A DNA stretch of 64,000 nt from assembly GCF_008933115.1 (NCBI RefSeq), contig NZ_WBVO01000002.1:124001-188000 (forward strand), in the 5' to 3' direction. The translations under genes and the position numbers were made by a program. This document shows, one piece after another, positions 1 to 8,022 of this stretch. Position 1 is the stretch's first letter; the number at the start of each line of letters is the position of its first letter. Under the pieces are notes generated by a model. That model ran no database searches. It saw nothing but the letters and a program-made list of their open reading frames with translations, and was not told the DNA's origin. This stretch comes from Phaeocystidibacter luteus (GTDB taxonomy: Bacteria > Bacteroidota > Bacteroidia > Flavobacteriales > Schleiferiaceae).

Positions 1-55
1 AAGAAAAGAAAGATACCGCCTTTGTTGTTGAAAGGTTAAAGAACCCCCGTCAACA

Positions 56-2005
56 TTATTTTAGGATTTTGGTCTTTTTGAGTTGAACGTTCAGAATCAA
101 TCCAGAAACCAAAACGATTGCTCCATAAATCCCCGCCCATTGCCATTCCATAAAGATGATTTTCCCCATCATGAAGAGTAGAGAATAGGTCATGCTCACC
201 GCTGCTATCCAACAAACGGCAAGGCGAGCAAGATGTCCAGCGTTCTGGAGGTCAGAAGATTGCGTTTCTGCAAAGCGACCCCAGTTTCCGGCGGGTTTAA
301 TTCTGTTGTAGAACTTCTGCAAAGTTTCATCGGATTCGGCTGGGGTGAGAAAAGTGACCACAAGCCAGACGATGGTGGTAAATGAAACGGTCACGAAGAA
401 GGAATCTGGGAATTCCAGTCCTAAACCAAATTTTGAAATGGCATAGCCAATGAAAGGTGCAATTGTGGCGCTGAGTTCACTCCATGCGTTAATTCTCCAC
501 CAGAACCACCGCAGAATTAGTACAAGTCCGAGGCCCGCGCCACATTCCATGATGAAAGACCAAACACTGGAGATGCTTTCGATGAAGAAACTAATGGTAA
601 GCCCAACAACGGCGAGGAGAACTACGGTTACTCTCGAAATATTGACAAGTGTTCGCCCGGATTGCTCATTGGTCGAATCGAGAATTTGATCCTCTTTTTT
701 TCTGTTTTTGATGGGAAGATAGAAGTCGTTCACAAGGTAGGATGCACCCCAATTGAGCTGGGTAGAAATCGTACTCATGTAAGCGGCAAAGAAACCGACG
801 AGGAGTACGCCCATCCAACCGGCGGGCACATGGTTTTTAAGTGCGAAAATGTATCCGAATCGCGAATCGCTTTCGTAGCGAATCGACTCGTCCAGGCTAG
901 GGTTTGTGCTTCGGGCTACTTCGAGTTGTCCGGCGAGTTGAAGTACATCGGGACGAAGCTCCTCAGGGGCTTCGTTGGCATTGTCGATCCATTCAGCTAC
1001 CGGGCCATGTTCTGCCAGTGTGTTCCATTGCGCTGCGGAAGATTCATCTAGTTTATTGGGAACATTGAATAGCACAAGTGCTGAAAGGCCTACGAGAATC
1101 CAGGGCCAAGGGCGGATGCAATAATGTGCAATTTGGAAGAAGAGGGTGGAATAAACTGCGCTTTTCTCGTCCTTGGTACTCATCATTCGCTGTGCGATGT
1201 ACCCGCCACCACCTGGTTCGGCACCCGGATACCAGCTTGCCCACCACATCATTCCAAAGAAAGCGAAGAAGGCTGTTGCGGTGATGGAATACACTTGTCC
1301 TTCGCCTTCGCCAACGGAAGGGAAGAATGAAAATGCGGAATCGGGCAGTTGAGCTTTAAGGTTTTCTATGCCGCCAATTTGAGGACTATCAAGCACAAAG
1401 TAGGCGAGGGCAATGCTGCCTACCATGGCAATGACAAACTGAATATTATCTGTGATTACCACACCGAGAAGTCCAGAAAAGGCCGAGTAAAGCGTTACCG
1501 CCAGCATGGTAAGTCCAGTGTATAGGAATGCGGTTTGTTCATCCATTCCGAAGAACCCGGCGAGTATGGTAACCATGGCCAGATTGACCCATCCGATGAT
1601 GAGTACGTTCATGAATAAACCGAGGTAAATCGACTTGAAGGGGCGAAGGAATCGGGCGGCGGGACTAGAGTATCGCAGTTGTATCAGCTCAACTTCTGTA
1701 AGCACGCCTGAGCGTCTCCAAAGGTTAGCGAAGAAGAAGGTAGTGAGCATTCCTCCGGCCAAAAGGTTCCACCAGATCCAGTTTCCGCTGATGCCGTTAT
1801 CGTGAATGAGTTCGGTTACTGCGAGTGGAGTATCGGCTGCAAAAGTGGTCGCCACCATAGAAATTCCGGCCATCCACCATGGAAGGTTTCGTCCGCCTAG
1901 GAAGTACGAATTCAAGTCTTTACCGCTTTTCTTCGAGGCCCAGAGTCCAGCACCAATCATGAGCGCTGCAAGCAGACCAAAAAGAATCCAGTCGAGTTGT
2001 TGCAT
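56..2005 (-). CDS. Sodium:solute symporter (SSS family)
   Basis: Predicted inner-membrane Na+-coupled symporter of the SSS family (relatives carry sugars, proline or other small solutes). The 649-aa product has about 13 hydrophobic segments and a typical N-terminus: MQQLDWILFG, a first membrane helix, then SYFLGGRNLPWW and an AADTPLAV stretch in the second helix region. A GGGGYIAQRMMS motif lies near the middle. The reading frame is open to a GTG at 2089, but those extra 28 codons lie in a copy of the 123-bp tandem repeat and look spurious, so the ATG at 2005 is preferred. The substrate cannot be told from sequence. No neighbour suggests a pathway: downstream is the window edge and upstream are repeats. 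The family call is secure; the substrate is unknown. Confidence 0.9.
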   Translation of the reverse strand: MQQLDWILFGLLAALMIGAGLWASKKSGKDLNSYFLGGRNLPWWMAGISMVATTFAADTPLAVTELIHDNGISGNWIWWNLLAGGMLTTFFFANLWRRSGVLTEVELIQLRYSSPAARFLRPFKSIYLGLFMNVLIIGWVNLAMVTILAGFFGMDEQTAFLYTGLTMLAVTLYSAFSGLLGVVITDNIQFVIAMVGSIALAYFVLDSPQIGGIENLKAQLPDSAFSFFPSVGEGEGQVYSITATAFFAFFGMMWWASWYPGAEPGGGGYIAQRMMSTKDEKSAVYSTLFFQIAHYCIRPWPWILVGLSALVLFNVPNKLDESSAAQWNTLAEHGPVAEWIDNANEAPEELRPDVLQLAGQLEVARSTNPSLDESIRYESDSRFGYIFALKNHVPAGWMGVLLVGFFAAYMSTISTQLNWGASYLVNDFYLPIKNRKKEDQILDSTNEQSGRTLVNISRVTVVLLAVVGLTISFFIESISSVWSFIMECGAGLGLVLILRWFWWRINAWSELSATIAPFIGYAISKFGLGLEFPDSFFVTVSFTTIVWLVVTFLTPAESDETLQKFYNRIKPAGNWGRFAETQSSDLQNAGHLARLAVCWIAAVSMTYSLLFMMGKIIFMEWQWAGIYGAIVLVSGLILNVQLKKTKILK

Positions 2006-2040
2006 GGGAGATTGTTGTTGAGGAGGGGAAGATAGGGAAT

Positions 2041-2340
2041 TGAGGCTTCGCCAAGAAGCTTCGCTTAAGGCACTTCGTGCAAGGCTCACTGGTCGTGAGC
2101 AAGGGGGGCGAAGGTGTTGAACACGCGAAGAGAGTTGATGAAGTAATCGTGAGTTGAGGGGTTAAGGGCTTCGCCAAGAAGCTTCGCTTAAGGCACTACG
2201 TGCAAGGCTCACTGGCCGTGAGCAAGGGGGGCGAAGGTGTTGAACACGCGAAGAGAGTTGATGAAGTAATCGTGAGTTGAGGGGTTAAGGGCTTCGCCAA
2301 GAAGCTTCGCTTAAGGCACTACGTGCAAGGCTCACTGGTT
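2041..2340. repeat. 123-bp tandem repeat (family D), about 2.4 copies
   Basis: The motif CTTCGCCAAGAAGCTTCGC begins at 2046, 2169 and 2292, an exact 123-bp period. Each unit also carries GGCTCACTGG..GTGAGC, which can fold as a hairpin (GCTCAC/GTGAGC). The first copy overlaps the false 5' extension of the symporter ORF. No coding sense is evident. Confidence 0.9.
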
Positions 2341-2481
2341 TTGAGCAAGAGTCCCGCGGTAGACAAAGAATGCTTGCAGGTGAGCTAGGAGTCTTGCCGA
2401 GGAACGAGGCCTTTCGTCCGCCGCATGGCGGATGACTTGCTGAGGAACGAAGCCTTGTGATGAGCGGCGTAGCGCGAATCA
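2341..2481. repeat. Non-coding spacer with family E hairpin
   Basis: Degenerate spacer following the 123-bp array. Positions 2414-2435 read TCGTCCGCC-GCAT-GGCGGATGA, an imperfect palindrome that recurs in related form at 44541, 62903 and 63073. 'GAGGAACGA(A/G)GCC' occurs twice around it. No gene is visible. Confidence 0.6.
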
Positions 2482-2496
2482 CCTTAGTCTTAAGAC

Positions 2497-2529
2497 AAAA
2501 AAGCCTCCCCAGTTTCCCGAGAAGGCCTT
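2497..2529 (-). terminator. Rho-independent terminator of the thioredoxin-like gene
   Basis: Read on the minus strand this is AAGGCCTTCTC, a GGGAAAC loop region, then GGGGAGGCTT followed by a T tract. It forms an 11-bp stem with three G-U pairs. It lies about 40 bp past the stop of the minus-strand gene at 2568-3179. Confidence 0.8.
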
Positions 2530-2567
2530 CCGCTCTATGAGGAGCTGAGACTTGGAGTGAGTCTTAC

Positions 2568-3179
2568 TTACCTTTTGATACTGCAGCCGATTTGGCGAGT
2601 GTCAGCAGGGTCAATTTCATCAGCTGCTCCAGCAGCTAGTTTATTCATCGCTTCGCGCAGCCATTCTTGCGTGGCTTCCTTTTCGCGATTTTCGAATTTA
2701 TCATTGATGGAACCCTCGAAGACGAGTGACATGTCGCTATCGAACAAGTACACGTGAGGGGTGGTTTGCGCGCCGAAGGCGTTGGCAAGTTCCGCGTTCA
2801 CATCTACCACATACGGACATGTATACCCAGCTTCTTCGTAGTGGGCCTTCATGCGCTCCATGCTATCGTCGCCTTCGCGCTTAGCTTTGTTGCTATTGAC
2901 TAGCACCATGCCGATGTTCTTGTCATCCGCTAGTTCGGCCAACTTTGGATACTCTTCTTCCCAGGCAATAACGTAAGGGCAAGTGTTACACGAGAAGATT
3001 ACGAGAAGTCCGTTTTCCTCTTTCAGTGATTCGAGAGATGAGCTTGTCCCATCAACATTTTCCATCATTCTATCGGCCATTGGAGCGACGTCGCCAATCT
3101 CAAGAGGGGTGGAGAAGTCGAAGGCTGTGAGGCCTACGCCAATGCCAATCACGGTCAACAAATAAGTAATCGATTTCAT
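2568..3179 (-). CDS. Thioredoxin-fold / AhpC-TSA-like redoxin, exported
   Basis: 203-aa thioredoxin-fold protein. An N-terminal hydrophobic stretch (residues 1-20) suggests export or membrane anchoring. The redox motif is C64-N-T-C67-PYV, the cis-proline loop is TTPHV (P141), and the C-terminus ends IGCSIKR, a hallmark of a small redoxin family common in Bacteroidota and related to AhpC/TSA and TlpA proteins. A CPYVVD segment (C121) supplies a further cysteine. Expected role is thiol-disulfide exchange or peroxide reduction in the periplasm; the partner is unknown. It is monocistronic, flanked by repeats and ended by its own terminator. Confidence 0.85.
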   Translation of the reverse strand: MKSITYLLTVIGIGVGLTAFDFSTPLEIGDVAPMADRMMENVDGTSSSLESLKEENGLLVIFSCNTCPYVIAWEEEYPKLAELADDKNIGMVLVNSNKAKREGDDSMERMKAHYEEAGYTCPYVVDVNAELANAFGAQTTPHVYLFDSDMSLVFEGSINDKFENREKEATQEWLREAMNKLAAGAADEIDPADTRQIGCSIKR

Positions 3180-3261
3180 GTTTTCTAAGTCTGTGTGATT
3201 AACAAGACTAAGATAACTAATTGGTGTTCAATAATGTTGTACGGTGTTGCTGTCAGAAATT

Positions 3262-3610
3262 TTGGACTAATGTTCCGACCGAAGGGAGGAATCCCGAGAG
3301 GCGAAGCCGATTCGGGAGAGGGTCAGACTGTTAGAGGGTCAGAGGGTTGGAGGGTTGGAGGGTTGGACTGATGTTCCGACCGAAGGGAGGAATCCCGAGA
3401 GGCGCAGCCGATTCGGGAGAGGGTCAGACTGTTAGAGGGTCAGAGGGTTGGAGGGTTGGACTAATGTTCCGACCGAAGGGAGGAATCCCGGGAGGCGCAG
3501 CCGATTCGGGAGAGGGTCAGACTGTTAGAGGGTCAGAGGGTTGGAGGGTTGGACTGATGTTCCGACCGAAGGGAGGAATCCCGAGAGGCGCAGCCGATTC
3601 GGGAGATGGT
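3262..3610. repeat. Tandem array of family A repeats, four copies
   Basis: Four copies of a unit starting TGTTCCGACCGAAGGGAGG at 3271, 3372, 3465 and 3558 (spacings 101, 93, 93). Each core contains TCCCGA...TCGGGA with an inner GGC/GCC pairing, so it can fold as a hairpin. Cores are joined by 8-bp units such as GAGGGTCA, GACTGTTA and GAGGGTTG. The extra 8 bp in the first spacing equals one added GAGGGTTG unit. The array reads through as a 101-codon ORF but looks non-coding. Confidence 0.9.
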
Positions 3611-3671
3611 CAGACAGCAGAGCTACAGATCGATAGAAGGCTTAAGGCTTGAAAGCTGCTTCTTCTAGGGG

Positions 3672-3786
3672 GCAGTTAGCCCCTCCCCGGTCTCAAGTTA
3701 CGAGATGAGTTTTCAAAAGCTTGAATCTCAACAGGCAATTTTGTGAGTTGAAAACTAGCCGATTGTAAACGTTTACCACACGACTT
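3672..3786. repeat. Family C dispersed element, copy 1
   Basis: Starts with AGCCCCTCCCCGGTCTCAAG and ends AACTAGCCGATTGTAAACG-TTTACCACACGACTT, including the perfect 12-bp palindrome GTAAACGTTTAC. Homologous copies lie at 51016-51170 (same orientation) and 55940-56063 (inverted). The inner sequence diverges while both ends are conserved, as expected of a small mobile or MITE-like element. Confidence 0.7.
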
Positions 3787-4065
3787 AATCGCGCAAATAG
3801 TCCGATCTTGTCAGTTGGGTGGTGGGGGATAATGAACCCATGGTATAGCGGTGAATATTGAAAGAATACTTGAGGGTTTGAGGTTCCCATTGCAAGGAGG
3901 AATCCCGAGGGGAGGAGCTGATTCGAGAGATGGTTGCACTACTGGCCAGCAGAGCATAGCTTAATATTGTTCCCAAGCTTTTGATGTGATTGCATGTAGG
4001 TTTAGAAAAGAACCAATAAAACTGTTCTTCTATCGTTTCTCTTTCACGACCTAACCCTCTCTCTT
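3787..4065. other. Intergenic spacer with degenerate family A copy
   Basis: Positions about 3890-3935 hold a decayed family A core (AAGGAGGAATCCCGAGG ... GATTCGAGAGATGG). The rest is A/T-rich sequence upstream of the plus-strand secreted protein. No convincing TAnnTTTG box or ORF was found. Confidence 0.5.
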
Positions 4066-5157
4066 ATGAATCGAGTGTTACTCTCTTTAATATGGCTTCC
4101 ACTTTCCTTGATGGGCCAACCAGATTCCGTCCTTGTTGAAGAATTCAATCCAGTCGATTCATCTTGGGAAGATTTAAGTCTTTGGCGATATTCCTATCAG
4201 GATTCCCTATTGATTGAACTAAAAGGGTATGGCCGACGAACAGGTCAAACTGGCCGTAGAGTCCTTTGGACCCGCACTATCTATACCTACAACGGAGCTT
4301 CCGATACTCTTGAAATAATTAAGCTACGAAGACGTGGAGGAGAATCAGAATTGAAAATGGTAGAGCGGCGCGAGTTCAATAGAGAAGATGAAAGTGTAGT
4401 TCGGTATCAGGACTTTTATTATGAAAATGGTTCGGGCAGCTCAGGGGCCTTTTATTGGAGACACTATTCTGGAGAAGAGCTCACCTATGTGTATCGACTA
4501 AGCTATATCGCATTCTATAATAGATGGGACGGAATGCTAAAACAATTCGACTATGATGCAGAAGGACGCTTAATCAGTATTGGGTTTTGTCATTCTGATG
4601 ATAGTATTACGTGTTTGAACGGTAATCACCGATATATAACAATTAGCTACACGGATACAGTGATAGATCAACTCACCACCTACCGAACCACAATTAGTGG
4701 GTACGAGAAAGATCGATTGGTCAGATATCTGGATTCTAACGGAAATGTTCTGAGAGAAGTGGCAACTACATTTCACGAATATGCAGGGTGGCTACCTAAA
4801 TGGGATTATATCTTTGAATACGATGATGAAGGAAGAGTAAAACACAAGTACTCCTATTTTCAAGGGTCATCAAATCCAAGTCGAAGAGAAACATATTACT
4901 ATACAGATCCACCACCTCCTCTTCTCAATAGGGGTATAGTTTTCCCAAACCCTACACGCGATTACTTCACTTTGGAACTCTTGGAAACAGCACGAGGGCA
5001 AGTTCAAGTTATCGATGCACTTGGTCGAGTTGTTTTTTCATCCAACATTTCCTCCGATCGGCTAGAGATCAATGCCACTTCTTGGGATGAAGGTTGCTAC
5101 ATTCTTCGCTTGCTTTCGGATGAACGTACGAAAGTTTGGAGGGTGATTAAGGATTGA
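4066..5157 (+). CDS. T9SS-sorted secreted protein with YD-type repeats
   Basis: 363-aa secreted protein. Residues 1-17 are a signal peptide ending ..SLMGQ. The middle holds repeated Tyr/Asp-rich strands, with two clear YD/RHS-like repeats: FDYDAEGRLISI (161-172) and FEYDDEGRVKHKY (about 250-262). A proline spacer (DPPPPLL) leads to a T9SS C-terminal sorting domain from about residue 290: VFPNPTRDYFTLEL, a VIDALGRVV strand and a GCYILRL strand. The protein should cross the outer membrane by the type IX system and be surface-attached or released. No enzymatic motif is visible; the YD repeats suggest a carbohydrate-binding or wrapping scaffold (inference). It stands alone between repeat blocks. 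Confidence 0.85.
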   Translation: MNRVLLSLIWLPLSLMGQPDSVLVEEFNPVDSSWEDLSLWRYSYQDSLLIELKGYGRRTGQTGRRVLWTRTIYTYNGASDTLEIIKLRRRGGESELKMVERREFNREDESVVRYQDFYYENGSGSSGAFYWRHYSGEELTYVYRLSYIAFYNRWDGMLKQFDYDAEGRLISIGFCHSDDSITCLNGNHRYITISYTDTVIDQLTTYRTTISGYEKDRLVRYLDSNGNVLREVATTFHEYAGWLPKWDYIFEYDDEGRVKHKYSYFQGSSNPSRRETYYYTDPPPPLLNRGIVFPNPTRDYFTLELLETARGQVQVIDALGRVVFSSNISSDRLEINATSWDEGCYILRLLSDERTKVWRVIKD

Positions 5158-5400
5158 TGGAGGGTCAGACTGTTAGAGGGTCAGAGGGTTGGAGGGTTGG
5201 ACTGATGTTCCGACCGAAGGGAGGAATCCCGAGAGGCGCAGCCGATTCGGGAGAGGGTTAGAGGGTTGGATGGTCAGACTTATGGACTGATGTGCTGACT
5301 GAAAGGAAGTATCCCGAGAGGCGCAGCCGATTCGGGAGAGGGTTAGACTGTTAGAGGGTTAGAGGGTTGGAGGGTTAGACGGCAGCTCTAAAGTTGAACG
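5158..5400. repeat. Family A repeats (two copies) with octamer linkers
   Basis: Immediately after the stop codon the sequence runs in 8-bp units (GAGGGTCA, GACTGTTA, GAGGGTTG). A family A core follows at about 5203-5255 and a diverged one at about 5290-5340 (TGTGCTGACTGAAAGGAAG). Both keep the TCCCGA...TCGGGA hairpin. Confidence 0.85.
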
Positions 5401-5572
5401 TTCTCCAAAGCCTCGAAGGTGCATCCAAATAGCACGGGACTTTAGTCCGTGCGGGCTTACGGGACGATTAGGCTGTTAGAGGGTTAGAGGGTTGGACATC
5501 AGAGCCAAAGTTGTTCGCTCTCTACAGCCTCGAAAGCACATTCAAATAGCACCGGACTTTAGTCCGTGCGAC
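5401..5572. repeat. Family B repeats, two copies
   Basis: Two direct copies about 117 bp apart, each with CCTCGAA(G/A), a ..CA(T)TCAAATAGC-like stretch and a strong hairpin: GCACGGGACT-TTAGTCCGTGC at 5432-5452 and its relative at 5549-5569. The second hairpin ends just before the stop codon of the minus-strand gene at 5573. Three inverted copies lie at 13.7-14.06 kb. Confidence 0.8.
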
Positions 5573-6010
5573 CTAGCTGGAGGCTTTTATTCGTCGCAAG
5601 ACCAAGAACCCTTTCCCGTGTGAGCAGGATCCTTTTGCCTTGAAAAGGCAATCCAAAGTTTCCACCATATCCTCCACTTCTTCAAGCTCAACATCCACCA
5701 GCGTAATCCGCCCGTATTGAACACGTACTTCTTGTACCGTGTCGTTCTCATATCCCAAATTCGAGAAAATGAGTTGATACTCTCCAGGCTCTACCTCTTC
5801 AAATCTGTAATACCCGTCAATGTCAGTTAATCTGCCCTGAATGAACTCTCCATCTTGCATCAGTCGAACCTCAGCGTTCGGTATTCCCTCAAGATTGTCG
5901 GTGTATGTTTCGGTCTTGACATATCCTCCAATACCCCCGACCTGAGCTGTCGATGTAATGGAAGTCAGCATGAAGAAGATTCCAAAAAGATATGTGGAGA
6001 ACCGTGTCAT
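5573..6010 (-). CDS. Secreted protein with carboxypeptidase-regulatory-like (Cna-B type) domain
   Basis: 145 aa with a signal peptide (1-22, ending ..STAQ). One beta-sandwich domain of the carboxypeptidase regulatory / Cna-B type follows, about residues 24-112: NAEVRLMQDGEFIQG, DIDGYYRFEEVEPGEYQL and a final VDVELEE strand. The Cys- and Lys-rich tail (CLFKAKGSCSHGKG) is unlike the domain, and the stop codon lies right beside a family B repeat, so the tail may have been shaped by repeat insertion. The start overlaps the stop of the upstream gene at 6007-6555 by 4 bp, indicating translational coupling. Such domains usually act as binding or structural modules in the envelope; the specific role is unknown. 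Confidence 0.75.
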   Translation of the reverse strand: MTRFSTYLFGIFFMLTSITSTAQVGGIGGYVKTETYTDNLEGIPNAEVRLMQDGEFIQGRLTDIDGYYRFEEVEPGEYQLIFSNLGYENDTVQEVRVQYGRITLVDVELEEVEDMVETLDCLFKAKGSCSHGKGFLVLRRIKASS

Positions 6011-6555
6011 TGTAAATCAAACGTCATGGTATCGCGCTCCGTTGGTCTCGACGCACGCAAACTGTCCATTTTGAACTTTAAATCTTGGATATACATCTCG
6101 TCATCTGCAGGCATGTCCCAATCTCCATCCATAATTTGGTTGGAAAAGAACAATGATCCGAATACCAATGTGAGTGGATAAGCCAACAGATGAAACCTTT
6201 TTACCTTACCCTTCGTTGGTTTTTCCCTTTCTGAGAAGTCGATTGAAGTGGTTGGTTGCGATATTGAGACTTCAAACCTATAGAGGAGTGCGGTTTCAAC
6301 CTCATCTCGAATGAGCTCCACCTTTTTGGATGATAGATCAAACTGTTCAGGTTCGAGCCAGTAAAGCTCACCTTCTAGTTCCACTAAGTTTAATTCGACG
6401 AGAACCTCGAGGATGGCGAAATTATCATTCAAACTAAACCCACCTTCAATTAGATTTCGACGATAGACACCTCTGTTGCCTGCCTCCTCTAACCGAGTTA
6501 AGATTTGCAAAGCATGCTCTGTAAGCTGCTCAATATATTCTTGGGAGTGGGGCAT
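6007..6555 (-). CDS. Predicted single-span membrane protein with winged-helix-like N-terminus
   Basis: 182 aa, family not recognised. Residues 6-75 look like a small winged-helix fold (helices EYIEQLTEHALQILTRLEEA and FAILEVLVELNLVEL, then a hairpin ELYWLEPEQF). A charged linker follows, then one membrane span (about 121-138, HLLAYPLTLVFGSLFFSNQ) and an acidic extracytoplasmic tail. The topology would place the predicted DNA- or protein-binding domain in the cytoplasm and the tail in the periplasm. It is 4-bp coupled to the downstream secreted Cna-B-like protein and lies 2 bp after the SRPBCC gene's stop. A signalling role is inference only. Confidence 0.55.
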   Translation of the reverse strand: MPHSQEYIEQLTEHALQILTRLEEAGNRGVYRRNLIEGGFSLNDNFAILEVLVELNLVELEGELYWLEPEQFDLSSKKVELIRDEVETALLYRFEVSISQPTTSIDFSEREKPTKGKVKRFHLLAYPLTLVFGSLFFSNQIMDGDWDMPADDEMYIQDLKFKMDSLRASRPTERDTMTFDLQ

Positions 6556-6557
6556 GG

Positions 6558-7016
6558 TTAGGAGTGGGAAAGCTCGGCCGCTGCTTTTAAAGCAGCATTT
6601 CTTTTCGACAATAAAGATTTCATGTAAGCACGTAAAAATAGGGCATCTGCTGCTTTTCCGATGAATCCGTAAGGAGAAGAATACTCGAAGATATCAGTCA
6701 TGATTGTCCCACTGTCAATTTGCACGAACCGATGCTCATGTCGAAACGACTTAAAATCACCCTCCACCATTTCATCTACAAAAAACTGCGGGAACTTTAG
6801 CTCTGTGATTTTGGAGGTTAGCTCGCGATACCTTCCTAAATGTTTGGCTCTCCAAGTTACGGTGTCGTCCAGTTCCATTAATCCTGAGGTCACTCCAGCA
6901 ATTACCGTTTCGTCGGTGTGAGACATCGAATCACGGTGTGCGTCAACACTTCTTGCTAAGTCGAAGACTACCTCGACCGGTGCGTTGATTTTGGTATGAA
7001 GGGTGATGGTGGGCAT
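6558..7016 (-). CDS. SRPBCC family protein (START/Bet v1-like)
   Basis: 152 aa. It begins ITLHTKINAPVEVVFDLARS, the classic first strand and helix of SRPBCC (polyketide cyclase-like, cell division inhibitor-like) proteins, and continues with the strand pattern DTVTWRAKHLGRYRELTSKI and a C-terminal long helix (AYMKSLLSKRNAALKAAAE). The fold encloses a hydrophobic ligand cavity; no catalytic residues can be assigned. It lies 9 bp from the beta-barrel gene upstream and 2 bp from the membrane-protein gene downstream, so it is probably the second gene of a four-gene minus-strand transcript. Confidence 0.8.
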   Translation of the reverse strand: MPTITLHTKINAPVEVVFDLARSVDAHRDSMSHTDETVIAGVTSGLMELDDTVTWRAKHLGRYRELTSKITELKFPQFFVDEMVEGDFKSFRHEHRFVQIDSGTIMTDIFEYSSPYGFIGKAADALFLRAYMKSLLSKRNAALKAAAELSHS

Positions 7017-7025
7017 AAATCAATG

Positions 7026-7886
7026 CTAATCTATCAAATACAAGTAGCCCAACCTGTACCATGAGATGTGCCGCTGAAAGGTGGGGACGTCTTGATAACG
7101 GCTGTTTTGCCAGTATCCATCAACATCTAAGTACAGGTGATGGTTGCCCGTAAGCGCGTACTGAAACTTGAATTTAACGCGATAGTTATGCTCATCAATG
7201 TCATCCAGGTACTCCTCAGTAGCATCATTTTGGTCATCACTGAACCAGAAACCATTTTCATACTCTAAACCAAACTGAATGAAACTGCGGTCACTCGTTT
7301 CATAACTGCTAAGCACCATTGTGCGCAAACCGTATTTATTCATGCTGGGATACAAAGGGGCAGGCACGTAAGTGTAGTTTTCACGACTATTTCTCTGATA
7401 GAATCCGATGCTGGGATAAATCATCCAAGAGTTTTCTAGTCTGAGGGCGGCCGTGTATCGAGCGCGAAGTTCCCAACTTTTTCGACTAAAGCTAGAGAAG
7501 GTCCTATCGTCCGTTAGCGGAGTTGTAATCCCAACCTCCAATAGAGAGGATTTGAAGAAGTTTTGGGTATTGTGAGTTTGAAATCCAATATCTAGTGCGG
7601 CATTATCAAAAACACCAACCGCACCGTAAACTTGATTTGATACCGGTAGTGTAAATCGGAATCTCAATTTATCGAACGCCAGTAGATCCCCTTGCAGCCT
7701 GAATTCCCAGCCATCAATTTCATAACCCGGAAAATTGGATGCTCCATCGAAGTTGAGTCCAGCGGTTATGTTGAGATTGGCATATAATTCAGTAGGATCC
7801 GCGAGCCTAGAAGTTGGTAGTTCTAATTCCTGTGCTAAAAGTGGAGCGCTGATAACCAGCATCCACAAAAGATTGAGGCGAGACAT
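7026..7886 (-). CDS. Outer-membrane beta-barrel protein, unknown family
   Basis: 286 aa with a signal peptide (MSRLNLLWMLVISAPLLAQ, cleavage near 19). The rest alternates polar and aromatic/hydrophobic residues typical of an outer-membrane barrel (e.g. LYANLNITAGLNFDG, YRVKFKFQYAL, HLYLDVDGYW) and ends in a strand closing WYRLGYLYLID. It resembles generic Bacteroidota proteins annotated as DUF6268-like or transporter, but I cannot assign the family firmly. It heads the minus-strand group ending at 5573. Confidence 0.65.
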   Translation of the reverse strand: MSRLNLLWMLVISAPLLAQELELPTSRLADPTELYANLNITAGLNFDGASNFPGYEIDGWEFRLQGDLLAFDKLRFRFTLPVSNQVYGAVGVFDNAALDIGFQTHNTQNFFKSSLLEVGITTPLTDDRTFSSFSRKSWELRARYTAALRLENSWMIYPSIGFYQRNSRENYTYVPAPLYPSMNKYGLRTMVLSSYETSDRSFIQFGLEYENGFWFSDDQNDATEEYLDDIDEHNYRVKFKFQYALTGNHHLYLDVDGYWQNSRYQDVPTFQRHISWYRLGYLYLID

Positions 7887-7990
7887 AGTTGAGAGATTTA
7901 AGGTTGTTGAAAGCGAAACGCATACAAGGTAGGTGATATTGGTCAGTTAATTCAATTTACTAGAGTACCTACCATAACCCCCACGTTCCA

Positions 7991-7998
7991 TACCTTTG
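7991..7998 (+). promoter_or_regulatory. Putative -7 box (TACCTTTG) upstream of purD
   Basis: TACCTTTG matches the Bacteroidota sigma-A -7 consensus TAnnTTTG and sits 25 bp before the purD ATG at 8023. No clear -33 TTG is seen. Confidence 0.5.
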
Positions 7999-8022
7999 CC
8001 CCTCCACAAAACACATGGTATC

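Noticed and set aside
2006-2089. GTG start of the symporter
   Set aside because: The extra codons translate the 123-bp repeat; the ATG at 2005 gives the SSS family N-terminus.
3262-3610. CRISPR array
   Set aside because: The repeat units with intervening sequence were considered, but the linkers are themselves octamer repeats and not unique spacers, and no cas gene is present.
3347-3652. 101-codon ORF with internally repeated protein sequence
   Set aside because: The 'repeat protein' is only the translation of the family A array; the 93-bp period is a multiple of 3, which keeps the frame open. No signal, start context or homologous domain.
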